This document shows, in pieces, positions 32,834-44,014 of a DNA stretch of 64,000 nt (positions are counted from its first letter, which is position 1; every line of letters starts with the position of its first letter). The DNA lies in the NCBI GenBank assembly GCA_038496445.1, contig JALMLS010000323.1, forward strand, positions 1 through 64,000. Direction: 5' to 3'. The notes beneath the pieces are model-generated. The model ran no database searches. It was given only the letters and a program-made list of their open reading frames with translations, and was not told where the DNA came from. Both the position numbers and the translations under genes were made by a program. The DNA comes from Trichosphaerium sp. ATCC 40318. Its lineage: Eukaryota > Discosea > Flabellinia > Trichosidae.

Positions 32834-35802
32834 TTATTTTTTAAACCGAATTGTCAGTTTTTTATTTTTATTTGTTATTGAAGTTGTTTGTTTGTTGTTT
32901 GTTCTTTTACGCTTTGTTTTTCCTTGTACTATCCTATTAAGTTCATGTAATACATTCTTTTGTCTTGCAACATCAAATACTGTAATACCATCTACTGATT
33001 TTATTGAACAATCAGCACCTTCGTCAATGAGCGTCATTACTATAAAACAAATATTAATGCAACAAAAAAACGAAGTCGTGCTAAGTTACCCAATGACCAC
33101 AACTTAACACGTGTTGCCAAATGAAGTGCTGTTTCTCCAGCATCGTTTATAGCATTTATTTTCGCTCCTCTGTTTAAAAGAAACTTGGTGACACCTGTCG
33201 GTGAAGTGATAGCAACATGTAAACAAGTGCTAAAATTCTGACTTAACAACTTTAATGATACACATACTTGTACTTACTTGTTTCCTTTACCCAACGTATT
33301 AACGTTTGCTCCATTATCAATAAGCATTTTAACCGTATTCAATATGCCCCTTTCAACAGCATAATGAAGCGCAGTATAACCCTCAATACTGACCATGTTG
33401 ATTACATCCTTGTGAATGAGAAACTCAATAAAAAATACACAAAAACTACATACTGTGCATTTTGGCAATACTGCTTCAAGATTTCTTTGAGAGGACGCAA
33501 CAGCGGCGCAAAGTAGTTCTACTTTTGACTGAGGCGAAACAGGATACCTAAATACTACATCTTGTAGTAGAGATATAAAAGATTCATCATTGTAATCGAA
33601 AATGCGGATTGCATCAGTGCAACCTAGAAAAGCTCAGTCAAAGGAACGTGAGTGTAAAAAACGGCTAATTAGGTAACATAGGGACGCTAATAACGTGTTT
33701 CAAGCGGATTAAACAATATAACTGTAGTATGGAATGGTAGTTAAACTTACCTTTATCAAGTAGGAACTTAATAATAGACAGTTTTTTTGCCTTATCAGAA
33801 GTGTCAGTTTAAGGTCTTTTATAGACGTAAAACGAACCTTGCAAGCATATGTTATGGGCTTATATCCTTCCAACGAGTATACATGTATGTCTCCGCCAAG
33901 ATTTATAACTTCTTCCAGTAAATCACAGTTAAGGCTTGCAGCAAAATGCACAGCAGTTCTAAATTAAATTAATCTTGTCTTAAAAACTTTTGCACGCAGT
34001 GCTAACCTTCCATTCATGTTCTTTATATTGACACATGGTTTATGTTTGTGTAGAAATTTCTTTACAATGCTTGTGAGCTCGAACTAAAGATCCTATAAGC
34101 ACTAAATTGAAAAAAGTAACAACTCACATTAGCGAATGACTCAGGTAGCTTTGTTAGCATGCCTAAGGCAATGGTCAATAAAGTGTTCCCACGTGGCCCT
34201 ACCATCCTCTAGTTAGAATATTGATGTCATATTACACTAAAATTCAATTGTACCTTTCACGTGTATGTCCAGAATTTGGTTATCAAACAACCAATGAATA
34301 ATTTTAAATATATTTTCAAAATTACAGTTTGAGAAATTTAGAGCTTGTATGGCAACCATCAAAGGAGTAGAATGCTGAAAGTATTTGCTTGGAAATACCT
34401 TATTAATCAAAGAAGGATCTGTTTCTAATATATATCGTAGTAACTCTAGGTTCCCTTGTTCACTTGCATAAACAGCAGACTTTCCAAAAGGCACTTTTAA
34501 TGACAATAACCATTGAATTGCTTCATCATATCCAATCAATACTGCCACCTCAATAGGTGTATCCTACAACAGTATGAGTGCTTAATACTCTAATTATAGT
34601 TAATAATAGTACGCACTCCACCTTTACCAACTACTGTTGGCTTTATGAGATTAGAATCTACAAAGTATTTTGCCTGTTCCAACTTTGAACTCAGCTTAGA
34701 AAATATATCAGAGATTTGCATCGAAATGGATTTCATGAACTTACTTTGCTTTTTATCAACCCACAAAGTATGTCTATATCTCTATTCGATACATTGTATC
34801 CATGTTTGGCTAACCGTTGAAAGTAGTCCTTTGAGTAAAAAAGGTAAGTCTGATTTGATTCGATAAATCTGTTTTATACCTTGTAATCACTTAGTTTCAA
34901 ATTTTGTCCAGTGCGAGATTCCCAAACTAGTTTGCCAGTTATAAGTTGTGATACACCAGTGCCCATATCACCATAAATTGAAAGAGATAACATCTTAAGT
35001 TGACCTAACCATCCAACCAACGAAGGACATAACATGTCCTAAAAAACAATTTAAATAAATTTCTGTATACTTTTGATCTCAATGCACTCACAGTGGTAAG
35101 GTAAATATAACTCAGATGTAAGTGAGATACATTAGGAAATAACTTAGAGATAGTTAATGTTGTATCATTGGCTAACTTGTCTTTACAATTGCGTGAGTAA
35201 GTCTTCAATATTGACACTAATATTTTATGATACGCACTATACTTATTGGAGTACTCAAATCTCTCAACGCGAGATAGGACTGCTTGGCGCTCTCTTGCTT
35301 GTGTAAAAGCACCAACAAGTGCTATGTCGCATCCTCGTAGCCTTAAATCAACAAGAGATCGAGCACAATCAGGGTTTAACAGCAACCTACACAGTGTGTT
35401 TGATCCAATGTTAGTGTAGCTCAGATCAACATGTGTTAGAGTGTCTAAAGGGGATGGTATGAGTGCCAAAATCACTGAAAAGCGTGTTTCAAAGGAGTAA
35501 CGTACTGTGCCAACGGTTAAGAATTGCGTTAATATAGTCGTCTCTGACTGGTGAGCGTATGTGAGTACAATCAAAGGGAAATGAAAGATATCTAAGCAAC
35601 TGTAGGTGCAATATTTTTTGACGCCGTATTACCTGAAAATAGCCTTGTATCGATGTCCCCAGTAGTTTACACGTATTTTGTCCTGGACGTCAACGTATTG
35701 ACAAATATGTATCAGTACTTCGTTTGGTATATCGCTAAACTGTACTGGCTCCATGTGGCGCGTTATATTATATTGTTCTCGTTTAGAAGAAGCCACTTCC
35801 AT
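32834..35802 (-). CDS. F-box / leucine-rich / ankyrin-repeat protein
   Basis: Start MEVASSKREQYNITRHMEPV (35802), then FSDIPNEVLIHICQYVDVQD and NYWGHRYKAIF, an F-box. Exons 35580-34900 give LRR-like turns: SPLDTLTHVDLSYTNIGSNT, LCRLLLNPDCARSLVDLRLR and FPNVSHLHLSYIYL. From about 34560 to 32834 the protein is ankyrin repeats: DEAIQWLLSLKVPFGKSAVY, EGYKPITYACKV, EGYTALHYAVERGILNTVKM with NGANVNTLGKG, AGETALHLATRVKLW and SVDGITVFDVARQKNVLHEL, then a basic tail ending TIRFKK. About twelve introns. F-box plus LRR plus ankyrin suggests an SCF ubiquitin-ligase adaptor. It lies 136 bp downstream of the propeller/Cbl gene on the same strand. An upstream ATG at 35904 would extend it through poly-Lys and is less likely. 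Confidence 0.75.
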
Positions 35803-35937
35803 TATAGTAATTGAACTTAACAACAACGACTTAATTAGTTTTTTTTTTTTCTTATTACTGCACATTATACACAAAATAGAACCCGGTATTGGCCGCCAAC
35901 ACATCGTAAACAAACTTATGCAGATATGGGAGCGTAT

Positions 35938-38900
35938 TCAGATAGCATTTGATCGTGTGCGTTTTTTCTTGCGTGGTTTCTTTTTTCGCGTCTCACCAGG
36001 CGTCCTAGATAGCTGTCTGTGGTGCTTTACAGTACTTGATCTGGAACTCTTCTTTTTATGTTTGCTTGATGAGTTGTTCTTTTTGTTTTTAAATGTTAAT
36101 AAAACGAACTAAATATCATGTGATTGAGTGGGGTTTTTTTTTTGTTTTGAAAATTGACATGAAAAAAAGAACGTACTGGAACTGGTGCGTATATACCGTC
36201 ATCGCTTTGAGTCTTTAACTTTTCTAGTTTATCATTACGAGCTTTTTCTCTTAGTTGTAGACCAGGGAGCATTGATACATCTGCATATTCCTACACATAA
36301 GGTAAATAACTTCAAAATAAAAGTTGTAGACAATACCTGAGGTTGTGTTGATGGTACTTTTTTTCGCCGCACACTACCTTTGTTGTTGACCAGTAAAGAT
36401 CGTCTGAAATTAAACTCCAGTGGTATTATTCCTTCTTTCAACGGCTCTTGATAGCGTTGTTTTCGTAACAGGAGAAATTGTGTAACATTTGTTGTTTCAT
36501 CTAAAAAAATGTTAGCGAGGCCTGTTTTGATTTTGTTGTTATCGTGCATTTCTTGTATCCGTTTTCATTTTGGACACCCACATGATCAGGCATAAAGAAT
36601 ATAGAATCTTCACTTATGCATACTTTACCATTCTTTTCACAGTTATATGACATAACCTAGAAGAAAAGAGTTAGGATGGTAAATGTTCCATAGTGAAACA
36701 TACAATACTATTAGCATTCTCAGCAATACGTCCTAAAAATGATCCAACAGGCTTGTTTTTTAGTAACCCATGCGCTGTATCCTATTTAAAAAAACCGATT
36801 AGTCTCGATGCGAGTGAACTTGTAAATTATGAACCTTGTCTATTATGCCACGAAACCAGCTAAGCGAAAACCATAAGTATTTACGCAAGGATTGAGATGA
36901 TATCGTACCATTGTGATGGCCATTTTTTTTTAAAACTCCTTTTAAGGAATCCTTCCTTTTTGTAGTGCTCAATGAACTCACACAGACCATCGAATTTTGG
37001 TACTCCTGGCGTTATAAAATCACCAGCCAATTTTCCTGCGGATTAAGTTAAAAATGAAGTGGAAGATATTACACGTGCCATGTCTTGATTTTACCAACCA
37101 CTTCTGGACACCTTCTTCCCTGCGTACAGATAGAGCAAAATGCCCTGGGTTTGACCTTAATAGTACTATTAGAACATAGTCCAAGCATGCAATAGAAAGA
37201 AACGTACTTGCTATATCTTGCAATGTATGTTCCTGGTTTTTCATCAACCAATAGAAAGGTACACTCGTCATGATCCAGAAACCTAAATTTAGAGTTAGAA
37301 TATTAAAGAAAGAGAGAGGTGGGTCAGTACCAATGAAACCATGGTTGAGTACAGTAACTCGTCAGCTTTTGAACACATGTTTTAAAAGGCCCATTACCAT
37401 CTAAAAACGATGCGAAATTATACGCAGATACATAGCCAACGTCGTTGAAGTCTAAAAAAAAAAACCAAGTCAACACATAAAAAAGCCAAAACTTGAATAA
37501 AAAAGGTAACAAGAAACTCACCCATTACTTTCTTTAAATATTGTAAATGTTCTTGCGTTACATGCATCTCTAATTGAAGAGCCTTTAAAAAGCATATTTA
37601 GATAAAATTAAAATAATTGAGCTGGTTTTTTACCTTTATAAAATCATTCCATGGAACAATACCCGTCTAGAAATTTTGTCACGTGCGAACTTTGTATAAT
37701 TGTTTAAAACTGCTACTTACCGCTTTAAAATTTGTACCCCAAAACCTCGTTGCGTCAGCATCCCACATTAATTCTTCATACACAATCTCTGAGTCTTGTT
37801 TCTTTAAACTAAATAAACAGGTAAGGTACCGGAGTAAACAAAGATGTACAAGGCTGTGAAGAAGCGTTTGTTCAAAAAAAAAAGTTAATTGAAAAAAAAA
37901 GTTTGTGCTCACTCATGAAGATATTCTCTCAAGTCTCCATTAGATGATCCTAATTCGCTCATGGTGACAATAGAAGTACCGCGAGGTCTAGTAGTAGTAG
38001 GAGTCTTTCGCTTCCGTTTCTTTTTAAATACTTTTGACAATGTCAGCATCTCCTCGTTTAAAAGTTGATTTGCATGTTCTAGCTGTGATCTAGTTCTTTT
38101 TTTCGAAGTCCAATTAACCCAAAACTCAGTATTCGCCTGTTGATTAATTGTTTTCGAAAATGCGTCTACTATTGCCAATAATTTCCTGAAATGATGGCAT
38201 TGCTCTTGCTTTACATCAAAGTCTGTTATAGTTAAAATTGCTTTCCTCAACACGATAACCAAATCATTTACATCGACCTACAATACCGCTTAGAAAGAAA
38301 ACTACGAGTATACGCAATTACTACAAAAATACGCACCTTTTTATTGGCAATACCGTGAAGGACATCCAAAAGCTAATAATCAAAAATGAGACCAACAAAT
38401 AAACCAAAAAAAAAAGAAAAAAAAAACCAAACAATTTTCTTCAAAATAAAATGAACAGTTCGCGGTTACCTGCACCATAATATGTAATACGCCCACTTTA
38501 GAAAGCTCTGTTGTTGCTTTGATTTGTTTTCGTAGACGTGGTAAATAGTATTTTTGTAGTTCCTTATTAAACATTTAGCGATCTTTTTTTTTTTCATTTT
38601 CTTGTACTGGTTTTGAAAACCATCAAGAACGCGTACGTGTCGTTGAAACTGTTCAAGTTTCTTTCCTTGTAGGTCCCAAAAAATTACTTTTCTTGAGGTT
38701 ACTATTAGAGCATGACTTTCCATCATTGATAATGCTCTTATACTTCTTTTAAATATTTTAAATCGTAATGGGTCTAAAAAAAGCATTTACAATTTTGCAC
38801 GTGATAAAATAAATCAAAGCAAAAAAAAAAAAAATGACGAGAAAAAATTTCGCGTACCTTCTACATCTCTAAGTATAGGACTCCACACAGTCAGTTGAGA

Positions 38901-40218
38901 GTTTCCAGAGAGGCTGACAAGGAACCCATTGAAGTCATGGATTTGCTACAAAGACTTAGAATCAATCAATTCTTTAAACGTGTTTACCTTTATTGCAGTT
39001 TGTTTGAGCTGATCTTGTAGATAGCTTAAGGATGCTGATTTCTCACTACTATTGGAATAGTGTATTACATAAGCCTCCTCTGCTGTAGCCAATTTGTAAG
39101 CTTTCAACTGACCTTGTACATCGCCAATGATCGCGTAATATTCGTTATCATTAGGCTTTGCGTATGTGTGCAATGACGTGGCGGTACCATCAAATCTCTT
39201 AGACTCTACGGGATCTACACAAAAAAACTTAGTAAGCAAGCTTGGTTCAACGAATGACCCTTCAGAAAACAAAACAATAACACAAGAAAAAGAAAAAAAC
39301 GAGTGGAAAATTGTGAGACTCTTACCTTGCTTTTTAGACTCAATGTTCCACGTCAATAGATTTTCAGCGGTTATAGCAACTATATAAGGACCACATTTCT
39401 TTATATCTATGAATGATCTCGCACTACCGTCTTTAGGAAACTGTTTATCTAAACGTATTTTTCACGCTCACCTCGCTCCACTGGCTAACATGAAGTCCTT
39501 TTTGAGTCTCCCTGACGCCAAAGACCAGAATTGTAACCTATTACCAACATATAAGACGCGTGCTGTAGGTGATACGGCGCTTGTAATTCCAGAATAAAAC
39601 AAATTTGCCGTATTTGAAACTCAGACTTATTTTTTTGCTTGTTTTTGCAAACGTACTTGGCGTATGAACCCAAGAGAAGGTTGTCCCCGAGAAAACACGA
39701 GAATTTGGGTTTCGCTTGCCAAGTTGGAGCATCATCCGCTAAAGGTACTTGGCGAGGATCCTCGTCATCATTATCTATCTGCACGCTTAATTAGAAATAA
39801 TTTTATGTTTTTAGGAGCCACGCCGCACTTCATATTTGTAGAATCCTTCTTTTGTATGAAACAAGAACATATCATCGTCGCTGAAAATGCCCAAAGTAAT
39901 TTTGTTGTCCCACCCATCAAACTGCCGGACTCTTTTTTCTTTCGTCTCCACGTTATAAATATGATACTCCTCTGGTGTGCCAGCGGAAGCACTGTGTACA
40001 GAAATAACGTGTGGGTGTACCATCACAGGCGAAATTCCGGATACAAGCGGCACTGAGATGTCCACAACGTGTTGAACCTTATTGGAAGCGTCATAAGCTA
40101 CATACGAGCCAGTGTTGTCGTATATTCCTAAAAGGAACGTTGGGGAAGGGAAATAAACCCCTTGTAGTTTCTGGTGACGTCTGGAGTAATGTGGGGGCAG
40201 AACCTCATCGAGATTCAT
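35938..40218 (-). CDS. Beta-propeller-like protein fused to a Cbl-type phosphotyrosine-binding region (4H-EF-SH2)
   Basis: Start MNLDEVLPPHYSRRHQKLQG. Residues up to about 550 (40218-38600) form repeated four-strand, WD/propeller-like blades (for example TFLLGIYDNTGSYVAYDASN, ITLGIFSDDDMFLFHTKEG, and KVIFWDLQGKKLEQFQRHVR). A helical bundle follows (38260-37910; QCHHFRKLLAIVDAFSKTIN, then QLEHANQLLNEEMLTLSKVF). Then ADATRFWGTNFKAV and IVPWNDFIKALQLEMHVTQE match the Cbl sequence between 4H bundle and EF-hand (A-x-x-F-W...IVPW-x-x-F-x-x-A-L), and KVMDFNDVGYVSAYNFASFL matches its EF-hand. An SH2 follows: FLLVDEKPGTYIARYSKSNP, GHFALSVRREEGVQKW, KFDGLCEFIEHYKKEG; the phosphate-binding Arg is kept in YIARYS. 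A second SH2-like stretch, NKPVGSFLGRIAENANSIVM (about 36750), comes next. The C-terminus is very basic (KKKPRKKKRTRSNAI). No RING finger is visible, so it is not a standard Cbl ligase. One SH2 exon junction (near 37090) could not be resolved. Confidence 0.65.
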
Positions 40219-40609
40219 CTCCTTATCAACGAACAGGTTTTCAAACACTAACTAAAACACTATGTGATTCGAATTATGATAATTTTTATTAAGACAGAGG
40301 CGACATAGGATCTCAAAATCCAGTATCTCATCCACGACTGTTTTCGTCTTTGTGAGGCATTATTATTACGAGTTTTCCACGCCAACACATTACATTACAG
40401 CGCGAAAATGCGTAAAGTCAACGATGGTAATTGTTCGTAGTTTTTTATAGCGATTTAAACCGTTTATACGCGTAGATAAAGCGCTCTTGAATGACGTGTA
40501 AATAGTAACGTAAAAAACAACACCAATACACAAAAAAAGGTACGTTTCAAAGCAACTTGAGTACAAAATACCTTTTTTTGTACTAACAGATACATAATTG
40601 CTATAGATA
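40219..40609. promoter_or_regulatory. Divergent intergenic region
   Basis: About 390 bp between the divergent starts of the propeller/Cbl-like gene (minus) and the C9orf72-like gene (plus). Both promoters should lie here. No repeated motif or small gene could be supported. Confidence 0.35.
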
Positions 40610-42582
40610 ATGCAATCTGACGAAGGTAAAGCAAATGAAAACCTGTGGAACGCATTATGGGGCTACGTACTCGGTACAGACGCAACAGGAGAAACAGACG
40701 AATTAAAAGATAACGAAGAAGATGATAATGACTCTGAATCTTCTCACGTGCTAGGTACGCTTCTTATTCGCTCGTAATTGGCTTGTTATCACCATACGCG
40801 TAACTACCGTTGTAAAAAAATGTACTTCGCGAAAACGTAAGTCATTATTTATTTTCCCATTAGCCACCGCCATAAAAGATGTTTCCAACGTTACTCTATC
40901 ATTATGGGATAACGTATCAGGCCCACGATTTGAAAAGCTATGGATTTCTCCTTTAGACAAGTCCACGCCAGAAGATCGTATGTACGCTTCACGTTATACT
41001 CTTGGTTCCGAACTAGTTTCTGACGGGTACGCCAAAAACAAGGTCCTATATGACGCAATCCTAACAAGCGCTAGTGCGCACATGGAGATGAAGTTTCAGG
41101 TAGTTCCTGAACGTAAATATTTCAGTCACAGCAGATTATTCAGAGCACAATATAGAGGCGCTTTAACTCTTTTTGCTCTTTCTGTAGCCTTCCCTTTGGC
41201 TTCTCTACCACACTACCTGCGATTACACCATATTATACAAGACCGTGTTAAGCATCTAGTTATTATGTATATGTACTTATTAAGAAAGACAGTACGTTTG
41301 ACGATGATGAACAAAAAATTCCAAACATATTTTGATTTTTTTTATTTGACTTCAGACCTTGAAATCTCTGCACGTACTGCACTTAAACAGAAAAAAAAAT
41401 TGTAGTTCGTTTATGTATGGATAATTTACCTTTAATAGAACGAGGAAAAAGCTCTGGAGGTTTTCGATGCTCACGTGCCGATTTTTATGAAAGAAGTTGA
41501 CAACCTCTTTGCTGCAGGACCACAACCGGCTCAGTTCCATAAAACAATTTTCCAACAGCAAGCATCAAACAAAACTGATTTGGCTTTTCTTGCAAAAGCT
41601 GTTACAAGCCATTTACAAACCCATGGGTCTACAGTAGTTATTGGAAATGATGTACAAAGCCTAGAATCATATCTAGAATCTCTATCATTTTTTTTGGTAT
41701 GGGATGAAAAAAAAAGAGCGTGCACACGTGTTGATAGAGGTAGAGGTTATATTCCAGACTTGCTTCTACAAGGTATCATAGCAGATAGTATTCCAGACGA
41801 AGAAATAATCAAATCAATGCTACCAACAACACTTGTTGACTTAAACAATATGACTGTTAAGCAAACACATCCATACCATGAATACAGTGTTTTGCGTAGA
41901 GAATACCTTAAACGTAGAAATCATGAACTGGTGGTATCTGGTTATCCGGTACCTGGTAACTTCTGGAATGCAGCGTACGTTCAAAACAAGAAAAAGAAAA
42001 ACCTTACGAGCTCAAAAGCATGGATTTTGTTTCAAATCACTTTTTTTTTCTTTTTTTTTTTTCTCGTTCTTCAGCAACTTATTGTTTTGTCGTAGAGAGT
42101 TATTTCGTCCTGTAAAGAAAGGATCACTTAGTATTGAGAATATTATGCATGGTATTTATAAACTACCAATACACTTGAGAGAAGGATACATTCATCAGTC
42201 AATGCGTTTATTAAATAGAAGAGCTCTTTTATTAATCAAATATGTTGAAGCTCTTTTAAAAGCATCTACAGAAGATCGTGTAGATGTACTTGATCCTAAT
42301 GCTGTAAAGAAAATAAGACAAGACTTGGGATTAACAGAAACTTGTTTTACTGTTCTTCTTGGTATTGCTGAGAAGTTACAACCTGGTATTTACGTAAAAT
42401 TGGTTGGTGATCCTGGTATGATTGAAGCAAAGTTTGTACGTGAAAAAATTATCAAAAAAAAAAAAATCAAAACATTTTCTTCATTATTGTTCTTTTGTCA
42501 GTACTGACCATCATACCCACCCTGTTTATACAAAAGTTGCTTACACCTTTGTGTTTAGATTGAGCTTTTTGAAAACTTTTAA
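40610..42582 (+). CDS. C9orf72: C9orf72-like DENN-domain protein
   Basis: In animals C9orf72 is a DENN protein that, with SMCR8 and WDR41, regulates small GTPases in autophagy and lysosome function. Start MQSDEGKANENLWNALWGYV, then an acidic linker. SNVTLSLWDNVSGPRFEKLW matches the family's W-D-N-x-x-G-P-R start of the uDENN domain. In the cDENN core, LAKAVTSHLQTHGSTVVIG matches human A-I-S-S-H-L-Q-T-C-G-C-S-V-V-V-G; IPDLLLQGIIADS and NNMTVKQTHPYHEYSVLRRE follow the human G-L-F-V-Q-G-L-L-K-D-S and N-T-V-K-Q-x-x-P-x-H-E-H. Further on, LNRRALLLIKYVEALLKA matches L-x-R-K-A-L-T-L-I-K-Y-I-E, and LGIAEKLQPGIYVKLVGDP matches L-A-E-K-I-K-P-G. The last exon is IELFENF. About nine exons, roughly 500 residues, close to the human 481. 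A confident orthologue. Confidence 0.9.
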
Positions 42583-42655
42583 ACCAAGGATTTTGATGCT
42601 AGCGTGTTGCGAGTGCTGTTTTATGATAACTAAGATAAATGATTGGTAATCCACA

Positions 42656-43702
42656 TCACATTTTCATTCTCTTTGGAAGTGCATTGAAGTAGTCCATTAC
42701 AAATAATGTTACAAATGAATACCATGAAGATCTCATCATACGTGCTGGTAAACTTGCGTAGAAACCATACATGCCATGTCTGTGCATAAACTGTAAAAAA
42801 AAACGAAAAAAAAAGAAAAGTTCATCAAAAAAAAAAACTAAAAAGAGTTTAGTTGTTCCGTACTGTGAAAAGATTATTTTTGCCGATGATAATGTCGGTT
42901 TTATAAGAGGTGTTTGTTGCTGTATTTGTGTGCGTAGCATATCGAATGGTGTGCTAAATAGGCATGCTGTTGATCCAGTGGCTATGCTCACCATTGCTTT
43001 TTCAAGTCCTGTAGCTTTTTTTTTCCCACTTGTTGACATTACCAATTGTCTATACTTATCATAAAAGTATAAGTACGATGTCCAAGTGATGACTTGACGT
43101 GTGAATATTCTACCCCAACCACGTGAGAATGTTAAAAGTCCTTCTTGTTTGAGTGCTAACACGTGACCACCTAGAAATAAAAGTTAAAATTAATAACCAG
43201 CATCCGAACTGCCACATACGGATCCCTTGTGAGCGTTGCTGTGTAGACATTGTCATTTCTTTAGTACGCATTAGTTCAAGAGGACACGTGATAGTAGTCT
43301 CAATGAATGCACCAGTAAAACCTACAAGTACAGGCACGCTAAACTGAAGTGAGCTCATTGAAAAAAAACTTGATGTAACAATCTTCTGTTGTCAAAAAAA
43401 ACGTACTATGGTGAGTCTGTGAAACGATTTCCGTAGAATTTGAATAAAGCGTTGTTTAATGTCCATCGTGCAGCACCTTTCCAGCATGCCATGACCAAAT
43501 TCCAACGTAATCCAGCGTAAAACTCTCCAATGCCTCCTTTTTTGTACATGTTTTGTAGTGTGACAGACAAACGCATCGGGTGCGTCTGTTGTTGCGTAGA
43601 AACGCGGTTAAGGATATGGCCAAGCGTCAATAAATCAGTTAGTTGCCCCAACCCTCCAAACATGAAGCTTGTGAGGTAGCTTGGCTCAGAATACGTTGAC
43701 AT
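42656..43702 (-). CDS. Mitochondrial carrier family protein, divergent
   Basis: A SLC25-type transporter of the inner mitochondrial membrane. Start MSTYSEPSYLTSFMFGGLGQ. Repeat 1 has a divergent signature (TDLLTLGHILNRVSTQQQTH instead of P-x-D-x-x-K-x-R). Repeat 2 has TITCPLELMRTKEMTMSTQQ, and repeat 3 has CLFSTPFDMLRTQIQQQTP; both fit P-x-[DE]-x-x-R-[TS]. Between them GWGRIFTRQVITWTSYLYFY and GFYASLPARMMRSSWYSFVT occupy the even-numbered helices with their R-x-x-x-x-x-x motifs. Total about 310 residues from five exons, normal for the family. The substrate cannot be inferred. Only 74 bp separate its stop from the stop of the C9orf72-like gene, so the two genes converge tightly. Confidence 0.85.
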
Positions 43703-43711
43703 CACGCAAAA

Positions 43712-44014
43712 TGTCGCAAAGTCAGTATTTGCCGATTTCAAGGCACAAAGGTCAACAGACAGTCAAAAGCGGCTGGTTCTAGGTGATGAAGCACGCTATT
43801 ACAAAACAAACGAACCAGCAATTGATTGTGGCTCGTTTCTTAACAAAACCGCTCTTTCCGTTTGTATGTAGGTTGCAGTAACGCACCAGACCTTTATACG
43901 CGGATTAAACGTCAAATAAAGTCAATTGAGTATTTGGAGCTTTTGAATGATTCCAAACGCTGCCACGAACATTGCAACGCGCATACGGATATCCTCAAGG
44001 CGAAAGAAGAATGA
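43712..44014 (+). CDS. Possible small two-exon helical protein overlapping the next gene's start
   Basis: Exon 1 MSQSQYLPISRHKGQQTVKS could splice with a GT-AG intron to NAPDLYTRIKRQIKSIEYLE and CHEHCNAHTDILKAKEE, ending at 44014: about 67 residues, a charged helix with a CHEHC cluster. The second exon overlaps, in another frame, the proposed start of the DWY-module gene (43947). Alternatively exon 1 splices onto the DWY gene and is its true N-terminus. The start lies only 10 bp from the divergent carrier start codon. Confidence 0.3.

Noticed and set aside
35938-40218. RING finger expected after the Cbl-type SH2 domain
   Set aside because: No C3HC4 spacing was found downstream; the C-terminus is basic and low in Cys, so E3 ligase activity is not claimed.
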